Position numbers and translations under genes: made by a program
NCBI RefSeq assembly: GCF_016900895.1
Contig: NZ_JAFEUN010000011.1
Span: 1 to 38,182 of the forward strand
Reading direction: 5' to 3'
DNA: 38,182 nucleotides
Source of the DNA: Parashewanella hymeniacidonis
GTDB lineage: Bacteria; Pseudomonadota; Gammaproteobacteria; Enterobacterales; Shewanellaceae
Shown here: positions 8,896 to 15,887 of the stretch, one piece after another
Numbering within the stretch: position 1 is the stretch's first letter
Layout: the number at the start of each line of letters is the position of its first letter
Notes under the pieces: model-generated
What the model was told of the DNA's origin: nothing
What the model saw: only the letters and a program-made list of their open reading frames with translations
The model's database searches: none

Positions 8896-9492
8896 TTATT
8901 TACTTGCAAGGTGTTGAATTAATTCTACTAATTCATTATCAGATTTAAGTGATGGACGGTGAATACGATAGCGGCCATTAACAATTAAATCTGGAATAGT
9001 GGTAATGCCAAGCTTTTTTATCTCAGCACCTTGCTTTGCTACGGTTGCTCTGATGGTAAATGCATTGGCCTCTTTATAGTTCGAAGGGCTTACACCTGCG
9101 TCTATCACCATCTTCTCAACGTCACTTGCATTGGTTGGACGTTTTCTTTTTACATGAATCGCATTAAAAATTTTAGATTCGACAGGTTTCTCTTTCCCTA
9201 AACGCTCTGCTAAAACGTAGGCTTTCGTTAAATCTTCTGTAACATGATTGGGGATAAACGTATGGACTTGTCTGAATTTAATGGACTCGGGTAAATTACT
9301 TTTTAACGTGTGGGCTGTTGATGTTGAAAACCGAAAACAGTGACCGCAAAAAAATGAGAAATATTCTGTGATGGTTGGTGAAGCGGTTGGCTGTGGGGTA
9401 TCTAATTTTGAGTAATGCGTGCCTTCTGTAAAGTCTTTTGCTCCGCTCGCAAAAGAAACCATAAGTGTCAGTGCTAAAAACCATTTTTTCAT
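8896..9492 (-). CDS. DsbA-type periplasmic thiol oxidase paralogue (CGHC)
   Basis: A 198-residue thioredoxin-fold protein with a cleavable signal peptide (MKKWFLALTLMVSFASGA). The active site is Cys49-Gly-His-Cys52 in EYFSFFCGHCFRF, and the cis-proline loop is TTIPDLIVNG. Standard DsbA has CPHC; a Gly in the first X position is the PDI-like motif and would be expected to shift redox potential. The gene lies downstream of and in the same direction as the canonical dsbA, 94 bases away with a terminator-like hairpin between, so it may be expressed from read-through or its own promoter. Probably a tandem duplicate specialised for other substrates. Confidence 0.88.
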   Translation of the reverse strand: MKKWFLALTLMVSFASGAKDFTEGTHYSKLDTPQPTASPTITEYFSFFCGHCFRFSTSTAHTLKSNLPESIKFRQVHTFIPNHVTEDLTKAYVLAERLGKEKPVESKIFNAIHVKRKRPTNASDVEKMVIDAGVSPSNYKEANAFTIRATVAKQGAEIKKLGITTIPDLIVNGRYRIHRPSLKSDNELVELIQHLASK

Positions 9493-9544
9493 TATACGTT
9501 TCCTTGTTCATTTTCTATTAACATAACACAAACAAACGCTCACA

Positions 9545-9570
9545 AAAAAGGAGCCGTTAAGCTCCTTTTT
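9545..9570 (-). terminator. Terminator between the two dsbA-type genes
   Basis: Ten-base stem AAAAAGGAGC (9545-9554) and GCTCCTTTTT (9561-9570) with a 6-base loop and T-runs on both strands. It lies 17-42 bases after the dsbA stop codon. Confidence 0.85.
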
Positions 9571-9586
9571 CAATCAAGGGTTAAAT

Positions 9587-10201
9587 TTATTTATTTTTAG
9601 CAACCCAAACTGCGATGTTAATGAAATCATCCCAAGTTTTAATTTCTTTTTTAAGTACTTTATATTTACCGTTGATGACCAGTTCTGGTACACCGTTAAT
9701 TTGATCGTCTTTCGCATCTCGAGCCATTTGAGCAACACGAGCATTGACGGCAAACGAGTTAACCACTGAGTCGAACTCTTTAGCATCAACACCGCTGGCG
9801 ATGAATATCTTACGGATGTCCTTCATGCCTAGAATGCGTTGGCGCTTAACATGAATGTCGTTAAACAAGGCACCTTCGATTTTATGTTTTACATTTAAAA
9901 GCTCAGCAATAGCAAAAGCGCGGGTTAAGTCTTTACCAATATCACCGCCTAAAAAGTCAACGTGTGATTGAGTGAACTTAACACCTTTAGGTAGCTGCTT
10001 TTCAAGTTTAGGAAGTACGTTTAGATAAAACTGAAAACAATGAGGGCACAAGAAAGAGAAGTACTCTTTAATTTCCGGTGTTTTTGTTTTTGGACCTTGA
10101 TTGATAACACTATAGTGAACGCCTTCTTTGTACACTGTGGCAGCTTGAGAAAGCATAGGTGCAAGCAGTAATGCTGCAGCCATTAAAAGTATCTTCTTCA
10201 T
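9587..10201 (-). CDS. dsbA: Periplasmic thiol:disulfide oxidoreductase DsbA
   Basis: Introduces disulfide bonds into exported proteins in the periplasm and is re-oxidised by DsbB. Signal peptide MKKILLMAAALLLAPMLSQA, mature start ATVYKEGVHY. The active site is Cys52-Pro-His-Cys55 (FLCPHCFQF), and the cis-proline loop is NGVPELVING, both canonical. Length 204 is typical. In enterobacteria, and as recalled in Shewanella, dsbA follows srkA in one operon; here the two are separated by about 1.8 kb of inserted DNA, so dsbA must rely on a promoter in 10202-10399 or on transcripts entering from the insert. Confidence 0.96.
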   Translation of the reverse strand: MKKILLMAAALLLAPMLSQAATVYKEGVHYSVINQGPKTKTPEIKEYFSFLCPHCFQFYLNVLPKLEKQLPKGVKFTQSHVDFLGGDIGKDLTRAFAIAELLNVKHKIEGALFNDIHVKRQRILGMKDIRKIFIASGVDAKEFDSVVNSFAVNARVAQMARDAKDDQINGVPELVINGKYKVLKKEIKTWDDFINIAVWVAKNK

Positions 10202-10399
10202 TGTTTTTCCTACTGACTAAAAAACAGACTTCAATTATTGGTCGTTAACATAAACCTTTTTATTGTTATAACTCAAGCAGTTTATGAACTTTATGAGTAT
10301 AAATGCAACTTGTGCCTTAAGCTACATCATATCAATGATAAATTCTTAATTGATTTTGCACGTAGCTGAAGTCATGGGATTCACTGTTGCAGAGGTTTA

Positions 10400-10653
10400 T
10401 ACCCATGATACCTGAAGATGCTCGATTTCAGCGAGAATGCACAACTTGTTAATCAAGGCGACAGTGTGCGGCAATAGTGAGCTATTGTTAGCACTGGCAA
10501 CGAAGAGTAACAAGCTGTGCAACTCGCACTTCTCAGCGACAATTCTTCTTTGTTACATTAGCTCGAAAGAATCCCGATATTCCTTCGCTAATGCGCCTCA
10601 AAGAATTGGCGCTGAGAAAGTCCTGAAACATGCATCTTCAGGTATCATGTGTA
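10400..10653 (+). mobile_element. MITE-A copy 1 (254 bp)
   Basis: Non-coding element with near-perfect terminal inverted repeats of about 24 bp, beginning TACCCATGATACCTGAAGAT; the right end carries one mismatch (CATGTGTA for CATGGGTA). It is flanked by TA on both sides (10398-10399 and 10654-10655), consistent with TA target duplication. Internally it carries a second, nested inverted repeat (TCAGCG..AATTCTT against AAGAATTGGCGCTGA). It is over 90% identical to copy 2 at 19584-19846 but lacks a 9-base block present there. A short ORF across it (MHNLLIKATVCGNSEL) also occurs in copy 2 and is a by-product of the repeat. Confidence 0.88.
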
Positions 10654-10762
10654 TATATGAGTTGAATTGCGAATGTAATACATCATTAAAACTTTATCAT
10701 TTTAATGGTCAATCCTAATTATTTGTCTCATACTTAGAAAAATAGATTAGTACTTTACTCAA

Positions 10763-11560
10763 ATGTCAATATTCCGATCACGAGATGGGCTTAGCCTTTC
10801 CCAATATAGAGCTATTGAAAAAGTTAGCTCTAAACCAGATGAAACAAAGGCACAGTATCGACTGCACCTACAGAACGGTAAGACCAGAGATTACAAAGTT
10901 AAGTTTGAGGGTAACCGTGCTGTATCAGCATCGGCTAGAGGCAACTTTTGGTGGAAATATCATCATGAATATGAAGAAAGAGAAGAGGCTGGTATTCTTT
11001 ATCAGCTAAACCATGAAGAAATAAAAAATTCTCCTTGTGTCATAGATGTATCGAGCGACTCATCTCGACCTTTACCTTTGACAAAAGATGAGTGGGTTTC
11101 AAGGGCTAATCTCCCAGTTAATGTTTCAAACCCTGCACTTACATTGGTGTTGGATCTGGATGATACACTTATGTCGAAAAAGTTAACTGCTACTTTTAAT
11201 AAAGAGTCTTCAGTCTTTGAGGGACGATACTTTAATCATAAGGCTATGCAACAAATAAGCGCATTTCAAAAGCGAGGTCATAAAGTTGCTGTTCTTACTA
11301 GTGCAACATATCCATTTAAAGATGTTGCCAATGCATTTTCGGATTTTAATGTCGGCTTAGAAAATGCTCGTTATTTCGACCTTAATCACAAAGCAAGAAA
11401 AGGATTATTTAAACCAGACTTTCTCGATAAGTATGCTTTTGATGAAAGCTGCTTGTATGTTGATGATAAAAATTTGAATCAGTCGGACTCAACTCATTTT
11501 CATCATGCAACAGTAATTCAGCCATTTCCTGAGTTGTTAATTGAGCCACCCAATACATAA
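10763..11560 (+). CDS. Orphan HAD-like protein with unknown N-terminal domain
   Basis: A 265-residue soluble protein. The C-terminal half from about residue 125 has HAD-superfamily motifs: TLVLDLDDTL (Asp131, Asp133), VAVLTSA (Thr179/Ser180), a Lys near 213-217 and LYVDDKNLN (Asp234, Asp235), so a metal-dependent phosphatase-type core is likely. The N-terminal ~120 residues, containing the aromatic block GNFWWKYHHEYEE, are unrecognised. There is no signal peptide or membrane segment. The gene lies alone between srkA and dsbA, opposite to both, with MITE-A on its left and MITE-B on its right, which points to acquired DNA. ATG 10763 lacks a clear ribosome site. Role unknown; a toxin or effector-like role is possible but not shown. 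Confidence 0.7.
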   Translation: MSIFRSRDGLSLSQYRAIEKVSSKPDETKAQYRLHLQNGKTRDYKVKFEGNRAVSASARGNFWWKYHHEYEEREEAGILYQLNHEEIKNSPCVIDVSSDSSRPLPLTKDEWVSRANLPVNVSNPALTLVLDLDDTLMSKKLTATFNKESSVFEGRYFNHKAMQQISAFQKRGHKVAVLTSATYPFKDVANAFSDFNVGLENARYFDLNHKARKGLFKPDFLDKYAFDESCLYVDDKNLNQSDSTHFHHATVIQPFPELLIEPPNT

Positions 11561-11696
11561 GTACCTGACCATAAGTTTCTTAAGCTCTTCTTGCGCCCAG
11601 TTTCAGCACTCTACTGCGTTACAATTTCGGTTACATAGCTATGGCAATGCGTCCTATATGGCGCCTTGTAAAGCACTAAACCTGAACACAATAATT
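11561..11696. other. Non-coding stretch between the HAD-like gene and MITE-B
   Basis: About 135 bases without a convincing gene, terminator or promoter. The short ORF here (MSHPIHKYLTISFLSSSC...) runs into the MITE and has no ribosome site. Confidence 0.4.
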
Positions 11697-11701
11697 TTCA
11701 A

Positions 11702-11934
11702 CCTAAAAAACTCAGTTGAACGCTAAATAACTTTTTAAGCTTATGAAAGTAAGAAAATAATCTGATTAACTGTTATCACCTATTGGGTGAATCGCTCTAC
11801 GCTCACAAGCTGGCTAAAATTGCCGTTATCTACGTTAGAACATTTGCAAGTAGATTAACTACTTGCTGCACGTTCTGCCTTGCTACCGACAATTCTTTCT
11901 GCGCTTGAGAACGTACCCAACTGAGTTTTCTAGG
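11702..11934 (+). mobile_element. MITE-B copy 1 (233 bp)
   Basis: Non-coding element with terminal inverted repeats CCTAAAAAACTCAGTTG at the left and CAACTGAGTTTTCTAGG at the right. A perfect 5-bp duplication TTCAA flanks it (11697-11701 and 11935-11939). Copy 2 at 22910-23142 is the same length in inverted orientation and nearly identical. An internal hairpin CAAGTAG/CTACTTG is present. No transposase is encoded, so it would need one supplied from elsewhere. Confidence 0.9.
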
Positions 11935-12028
11935 TTCAAAGAACTTATCGACAGGTAGTTAGTCGAGATTTTTGCTCGAGGTAAACGGCTTTAAAACCTT
12001 TAAAATAAACAGTTTCAAAAGCTATTGC

Positions 12029-13048
12029 TTAGTAAGGTATTAAGCTCAACGGTGCTTCATCTAAGGCCGCTAATTGTTCCTTAAATGCTAAGATCTGTTC
12101 TTCCCAATATTTCTCTGAATTAAACCAAGGGAAGTGCATTGGAAATGCAGGGTCATCCCAACGGCGACTAATCCAAGCATTATAGTAAAGCATTCTTAAG
12201 GCACGCAAAGGCTCTATCAAAGTGAGTTCCTTAGTATCAAAATCACAGAATTCTTCATAAGCCTCAAGCAAAATTTCAAGTTGCATGACTTTTTGAGGAC
12301 GATCGCCGGTAAGCATCATCCATAAATCTTGAATTGCAGGGCCTGTACGAGCATCATCTAAGTCAACAAAACCAGGGCCATCAGGTGTCCACAAAATATT
12401 TCCTGGGTGCAAGTCACCGTGTAATCTAAATTGAGTTGGACTTTGTTTCTGCCAAATTTGTTTACTGGCGGTCAATACTTGCTCGGTGATCGTAAAGAAA
12501 GCAGTTTCTAATGAGCTAGGGATATGGCCTGATTGCTTAAGCCAATCAATCGAATCGTCACCTAAAGATTGTGGTGTGTAAGCTGGACGGTAATTAAAAT
12601 GCTTACTTTTACCACATTGGTGCAAGCGGCCAATAAAGTGACCAACCATTTCTAATTGCTCTAGATTATCGACTTCAAAGTTTCTGCCGCCCATAGAAGG
12701 AAATAGCGCAAACCGATAACCTTTGTACTCATGTAATGTTTGTTGGTTAATGGTCAGTGGCAATGCGAGTGGCACTTCTGCTTCGGCAATTTCATAAGAG
12801 AACGTGTGTTCTTCTATAATTTGCTCTGTGCTCCAGCGCTCAGGTCGGTAAAATTTGACGACGTACTTTTTACCATGATCACAACGAAAGTGATAAACAC
12901 GGTTTTCATAGCTATTCAGGGCTAATAAACCGCTTTCAGGGTAAATGCCAATACTCTCAATTGCATCAAGAATTAAATCGGGGGTCAATGCACGATAATC
13001 AAACTCAGCACTGTGATGATCCATACCTGAAGGTTGATTAGTGTTCAC
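12029..13048 (-). CDS. srkA: Stress response kinase SrkA (YihE/RdoA)
   Basis: Ser/Thr protein kinase of the aminoglycoside-phosphotransferase fold; in E. coli it counters stress-induced death downstream of Cpx. The segment LNSYENRVYHF, the lysine-bearing VVKFYRPERW, the catalytic loop RLHGDLHPGNILW (about residues 208-220) and the metal-binding GFVDLDDARTGPAIQDLW match throughout. The start is set at GTG 13048, eight bases after AGGAG; ATG 13054 is too close to that site and ATG 13024 is also possible. It overlaps the end of the upstream DUF3630 gene by 11 bases, indicating translational coupling. The expected downstream partner dsbA is displaced by an insertion. Confidence 0.93.
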   Translation of the reverse strand: MNTNQPSGMDHHSAEFDYRALTPDLILDAIESIGIYPESGLLALNSYENRVYHFRCDHGKKYVVKFYRPERWSTEQIIEEHTFSYEIAEAEVPLALPLTINQQTLHEYKGYRFALFPSMGGRNFEVDNLEQLEMVGHFIGRLHQCGKSKHFNYRPAYTPQSLGDDSIDWLKQSGHIPSSLETAFFTITEQVLTASKQIWQKQSPTQFRLHGDLHPGNILWTPDGPGFVDLDDARTGPAIQDLWMMLTGDRPQKVMQLEILLEAYEEFCDFDTKELTLIEPLRALRMLYYNAWISRRWDDPAFPMHFPWFNSEKYWEEQILAFKEQLAALDEAPLSLIPY

Positions 13049-13376
13049 TAGCATTACTCCTAGGACTAACATGGTTTACTTTCGATATTAGACTGGCTAA
13101 ATACTCTAGCGTTTCCCAATCGTTTTCATGCTCTACGTGTAACCAACAAACATCGGCATAGAATTCATAATTCAAGGTAAAAAAGCAACCTTCGAATTCG
13201 AGTAACCATTGATGCCTGTCTGCTCCCCAATGACGTTGGATGATTCGGGAGTCTATCGATGCCGCAAAAGATTCGGCAAATGCATCGAATTGTTCAAACT
13301 CAATATCAGCAATGAATGATACGTTTTTACTTTTGAAATCAAGCTGGACGGAGTGAAGAGAAATTGGAGCAGTCAA
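13038..13376 (-). CDS. DUF3630-family small protein
   Basis: A 112-residue acidic soluble protein with no signal or membrane segment. The pattern (FEQFDAFAESFAASIDSRII, HQWLLEFEGCFFTLNYEFYADVCWLH) resembles the DUF3630 family found next to srkA in Shewanella-type genomes. Its end overlaps the start of srkA, so the two form an operon. No biochemical role is known to me; the family name is recalled, not searched. Confidence 0.65.
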   Translation of the reverse strand: MTAPISLHSVQLDFKSKNVSFIADIEFEQFDAFAESFAASIDSRIIQRHWGADRHQWLLEFEGCFFTLNYEFYADVCWLHVEHENDWETLEYLASLISKVNHVSPRSNASEH

Positions 13377-13379
13377 AAT

Positions 13380-13426
13380 AATCCGAGTATAATTTAACAG
13401 TATATCTAGCAGATTATACTCGGATT
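13380..13426 (-). terminator. Stem-loop between the TPR-like gene and DUF3630
   Basis: A perfect 14-bp stem, AATCCGAGTATAAT (13380-13393) and its complement (13413-13426), with a 19-base loop. In minus-strand order it follows DUF3630's promoter side: it lies 4 bases upstream of the DUF3630 start and 8 bases after the other gene's... coding end at 13434 in map order, so it is read after the TPR-like gene and before DUF3630. It may act as a terminator or attenuator between the two. Confidence 0.6.
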
Positions 13427-13433
13427 TGGCTGG

Positions 13434-14114
13434 TTATGCTGAGGCTTTTTCTTTCGCTTTTTCAATCCGCTTAATGCGGCCAGCAAAACCGGTAACGGTT
13501 CCGTCAGTTAACTCATGATCAATGGCTTTGTTACATACTTCAATCGCCTGTTCGAAGTTACCATTATCTTGAGCTAAGGTGGCTAACTGCATAAATGCTG
13601 TGCCTTTAATAACAGACTCAATCTTGTTTTCGCTACGATATGCGAGATACTGTTCAAATGCTTTTTCATACTCGCTTGCTAGCGAATAGCCATAAATCAA
13701 ATACTGTTGAGATTTTCGCTGCTTATAGCACTCAGAAATAGCTGCAGTGATGGCAGAGTAAGTTTCTTCTGCGTTAGATGCCGTATTTTGTAGCTCTAGT
13801 GCTTTAGTGAGGTTAGTATTGGCCCAATCAAGTTGTACTGAACTTGCCTCTGCCTGCACTGGTTCTGGTTCAGCGACTTCCAGAGTTTCTTCTACAACAG
13901 CTAAATGCTCATTTTCATCAACCGTATTTTGGGTTGAAGCGACTTCTGGTTCAGCTACTTTAACTGGCTCAGCATCAGCCACTTGCTCTGTCTCTGCCTC
14001 TGAATGAGTTTGGTTAGTATCCTCTGTCATTGTTTTATTGTCTTTTTCGTTGTTTTTGCGCATATAAAGAAAAACGAAAACGCCAACAATGATAAGTAGC
14101 AGCACAAATTTCAC
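13434..14114 (-). CDS. Membrane-anchored TPR-like protein
   Basis: A 226-residue protein. Residues 1-18 form one N-terminal membrane helix (MKFVLLLIIVGVFVFLYM). A low-complexity acidic linker rich in Glu, Val, Ala and Pro spans about 25-95. The C-terminal half is helical and TPR-like, ending in FMQLATLAQDNGNFEQAIEVCNKAI, a recognisable TPR unit. It is probably an inner-membrane scaffold or adaptor. It lies upstream of DUF3630-srkA on the same strand, but a strong stem-loop separates them. Function unknown. Confidence 0.7.
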   Translation of the reverse strand: MKFVLLLIIVGVFVFLYMRKNNEKDNKTMTEDTNQTHSEAETEQVADAEPVKVAEPEVASTQNTVDENEHLAVVEETLEVAEPEPVQAEASSVQLDWANTNLTKALELQNTASNAEETYSAITAAISECYKQRKSQQYLIYGYSLASEYEKAFEQYLAYRSENKIESVIKGTAFMQLATLAQDNGNFEQAIEVCNKAIDHELTDGTVTGFAGRIKRIEKAKEKASA

Positions 14115-14311
14115 AGTCCTGTCCCCTAGTAGCTATTTATAAATATGTGTTTAAGATGATATAAAATTGTCGAATTATCATCCTACGGTGGCTATATTTA
14201 GAGCATTGAGCACACTAAATGCAAGTGTTTTATTACCTTTTATTAACTAATTACTAAAAAATATTGTTTTTTTTGCGTTAAATCGAGTTTTTAGGTCATT
14301 TATCTGCTTTT

Positions 14312-15205
14312 TTGGGGGGGATTTTGGAGTCGATATCTGAATTTTTTCAACAAGCTTATTGGTGGCTGTCTTTACTTGGGGGACTTCACTGCGCAGTTCT
14401 TGCTGCTTTACTGTGGCTAAAGCCATCCTCGTCAAATCAATCGCAACAAATGATAGTGGTCGCCATCTTTGTGACATTATCATTATATTTCTTTACTGGA
14501 ATTATCAATAAGCAGAATGCCCCTTTGCCTATTCATATCGTACTGGCGATGATAACGCCAATGTACTTCTTGTTGATGCCGCTCTTGTATTTATATTGTA
14601 AATCTGAATTGAATTGCCGCGTCGTCTTCAATAGTAAATCTTTATTTTGGCATTATATGCCCGCATTGATTGTCGCACTGGTTGTTTTATTCTTTACCTT
14701 AACTCACTTTAATACTCAGGCATTTTTGGTCAGTGAGACGGTCAAGATCAGTAAAATTAATACGTTTTCATTGTTAGGTATGATCTTGCCTACACTGCTG
14801 CTTACTCAAACGGTGGTGTACTTTTTTGCCATCATTAGGGTGATGAGACTTAAAAGGCATATTGAATCCGTTTTACCTAGAACTGCTGTAGACGACCTAA
14901 AGCTTAAGTGGCTTTTAGTATTAGCGATAGCGATCATTATTAATTGGTTAATTCGTTGCTTATTGGCGAGTTTTCCATTTGTTTTTGGGGACCAATATTG
15001 GCTGATCACCCAAACGCTTACTCGGTTTAATTTGTTGATCACACTATACGCACTTGCCATATATCGTTTGCAGCAACTGACGGTAATCGCATATCAAAAT
15101 GGCTTAATTGCCCAGAATTATGATAAAAAAGATAAGCGGCACACTGATTTACTCGATAATGAAGAAAAGGATTTTTTATCCACGATTTTTAAAGATAAGA
15201 AATAA
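14312..15205 (+). CDS. 7-TM membrane protein resembling AraC-type sensor domains, no HTH
   Basis: About 297 residues with seven hydrophobic helices through residue ~260, then a short charged tail (NYDKKDKRHTDLLDNEEKDF). The helix layout and the blocks MYFLLMPLLYLYCKSEL and LFWHYMPALIVAL resemble the membrane half of 7-TM AraC-family regulators, but the protein stops where the DNA-binding domain would begin. The start is unclear: no ATG is available; TTG 14312 and TTG 14324 flank a run of seven G. The SYLF-domain gene follows 22 bases later and is likely co-transcribed. Confidence 0.65.
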   Translation: MGGILESISEFFQQAYWWLSLLGGLHCAVLAALLWLKPSSSNQSQQMIVVAIFVTLSLYFFTGIINKQNAPLPIHIVLAMITPMYFLLMPLLYLYCKSELNCRVVFNSKSLFWHYMPALIVALVVLFFTLTHFNTQAFLVSETVKISKINTFSLLGMILPTLLLTQTVVYFFAIIRVMRLKRHIESVLPRTAVDDLKLKWLLVLAIAIIINWLIRCLLASFPFVFGDQYWLITQTLTRFNLLITLYALAIYRLQQLTVIAYQNGLIAQNYDKKDKRHTDLLDNEEKDFLSTIFKDKK

Positions 15206-15227
15206 ACCTATTTTTTTGGAGGTAGTG

Positions 15228-15803
15228 ATGTTTATTAAATCAATTAAACGTTTTACAGGGCTTTTATGCTTCGTTCTTCTTACCGCAAATTCAGCCTTCG
15301 CAGCGGATGAGTATACGAATGCGCTCGACAATTTTTCTCACGCAACAGAAACAAGCCAATACATTAATTCTGCTTACGGATACGCTTTGTTCCCCAGTGT
15401 AGGGAAAGCAGGTTTTGTTGTTGGCGGAGCTTACGGAAAAGGTCGAGTATACAAGCAAGGTACATTTATCGGAGTCTCAAAAATCACTCAAGCTTCAATC
15501 GGATTTCAATTTGGCGCTCAAGAGTACAGTGAAATCATCTTTTTTAAAGACAAATCAACCTATGAAAAATTTATTAAGGGTAACTTTGAACTCAATGCTC
15601 AAGCCTCTGCGATTGTGGTTAATTTAGGGGCTTCTGCACAAGCTGGAACGACAGGAAACTCTGCCGGAGCTGGTCAATCGGGTGGTGCTCAAACATCAGT
15701 TGGCTCCTATGTAAATGGCATGTCAATTTATATTATTCCTAAAGTCGGTTTCATGGTTGAGGCTTCCGTTGCAGGACAATCTTTTACTTTTGAACCGAAA
15801 TAA
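15228..15803 (+). CDS. Secreted SYLF/Ysc84-domain protein
   Basis: A 191-residue exported protein. The start is ATG 15228, seven bases after GGAGG; upstream in-frame codons lie inside the preceding gene. The signal peptide ends around SAFA-ADE. The mature part is a Ysc84 (SYLF) lipid-binding domain: YGYALFPSVGKAGFVVGGAYGKG, then ASIGFQFGAQEYSEIIFF, then an Ala/Gly-rich NLGASAQAG segment and the final IIPKVGFMVEASVAGQSFTF. Such proteins bind phosphoinositides in eukaryotes; bacterial versions are periplasmic and poorly understood. Confidence 0.88.
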   Translation: MFIKSIKRFTGLLCFVLLTANSAFAADEYTNALDNFSHATETSQYINSAYGYALFPSVGKAGFVVGGAYGKGRVYKQGTFIGVSKITQASIGFQFGAQEYSEIIFFKDKSTYEKFIKGNFELNAQASAIVVNLGASAQAGTTGNSAGAGQSGGAQTSVGSYVNGMSIYIIPKVGFMVEASVAGQSFTFEPK

Positions 15804-15887
15804 TTGAATCAATACGGTGCTGAGCCTTCTTACGAGTCAAAGTGATAAGGTCAGTAAAACTCTTAAACAACACAAGACATTACTGCT

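Noticed and set aside
10437-10718. ORF MHNLLIKATVCGNSEL... in MITE-A copy 1, repeated at 19621-19947
   Set aside because: The shared part lies wholly in the inverted-repeat element, has no ribosome site, and differs where the element differs. It is a by-product of the repeat, not a gene family.
13807-14007. Ser/Thr-rich plus-strand ORF opposite the TPR-like gene
   Set aside because: It is the complement of the acidic low-complexity linker and has no ribosome site.
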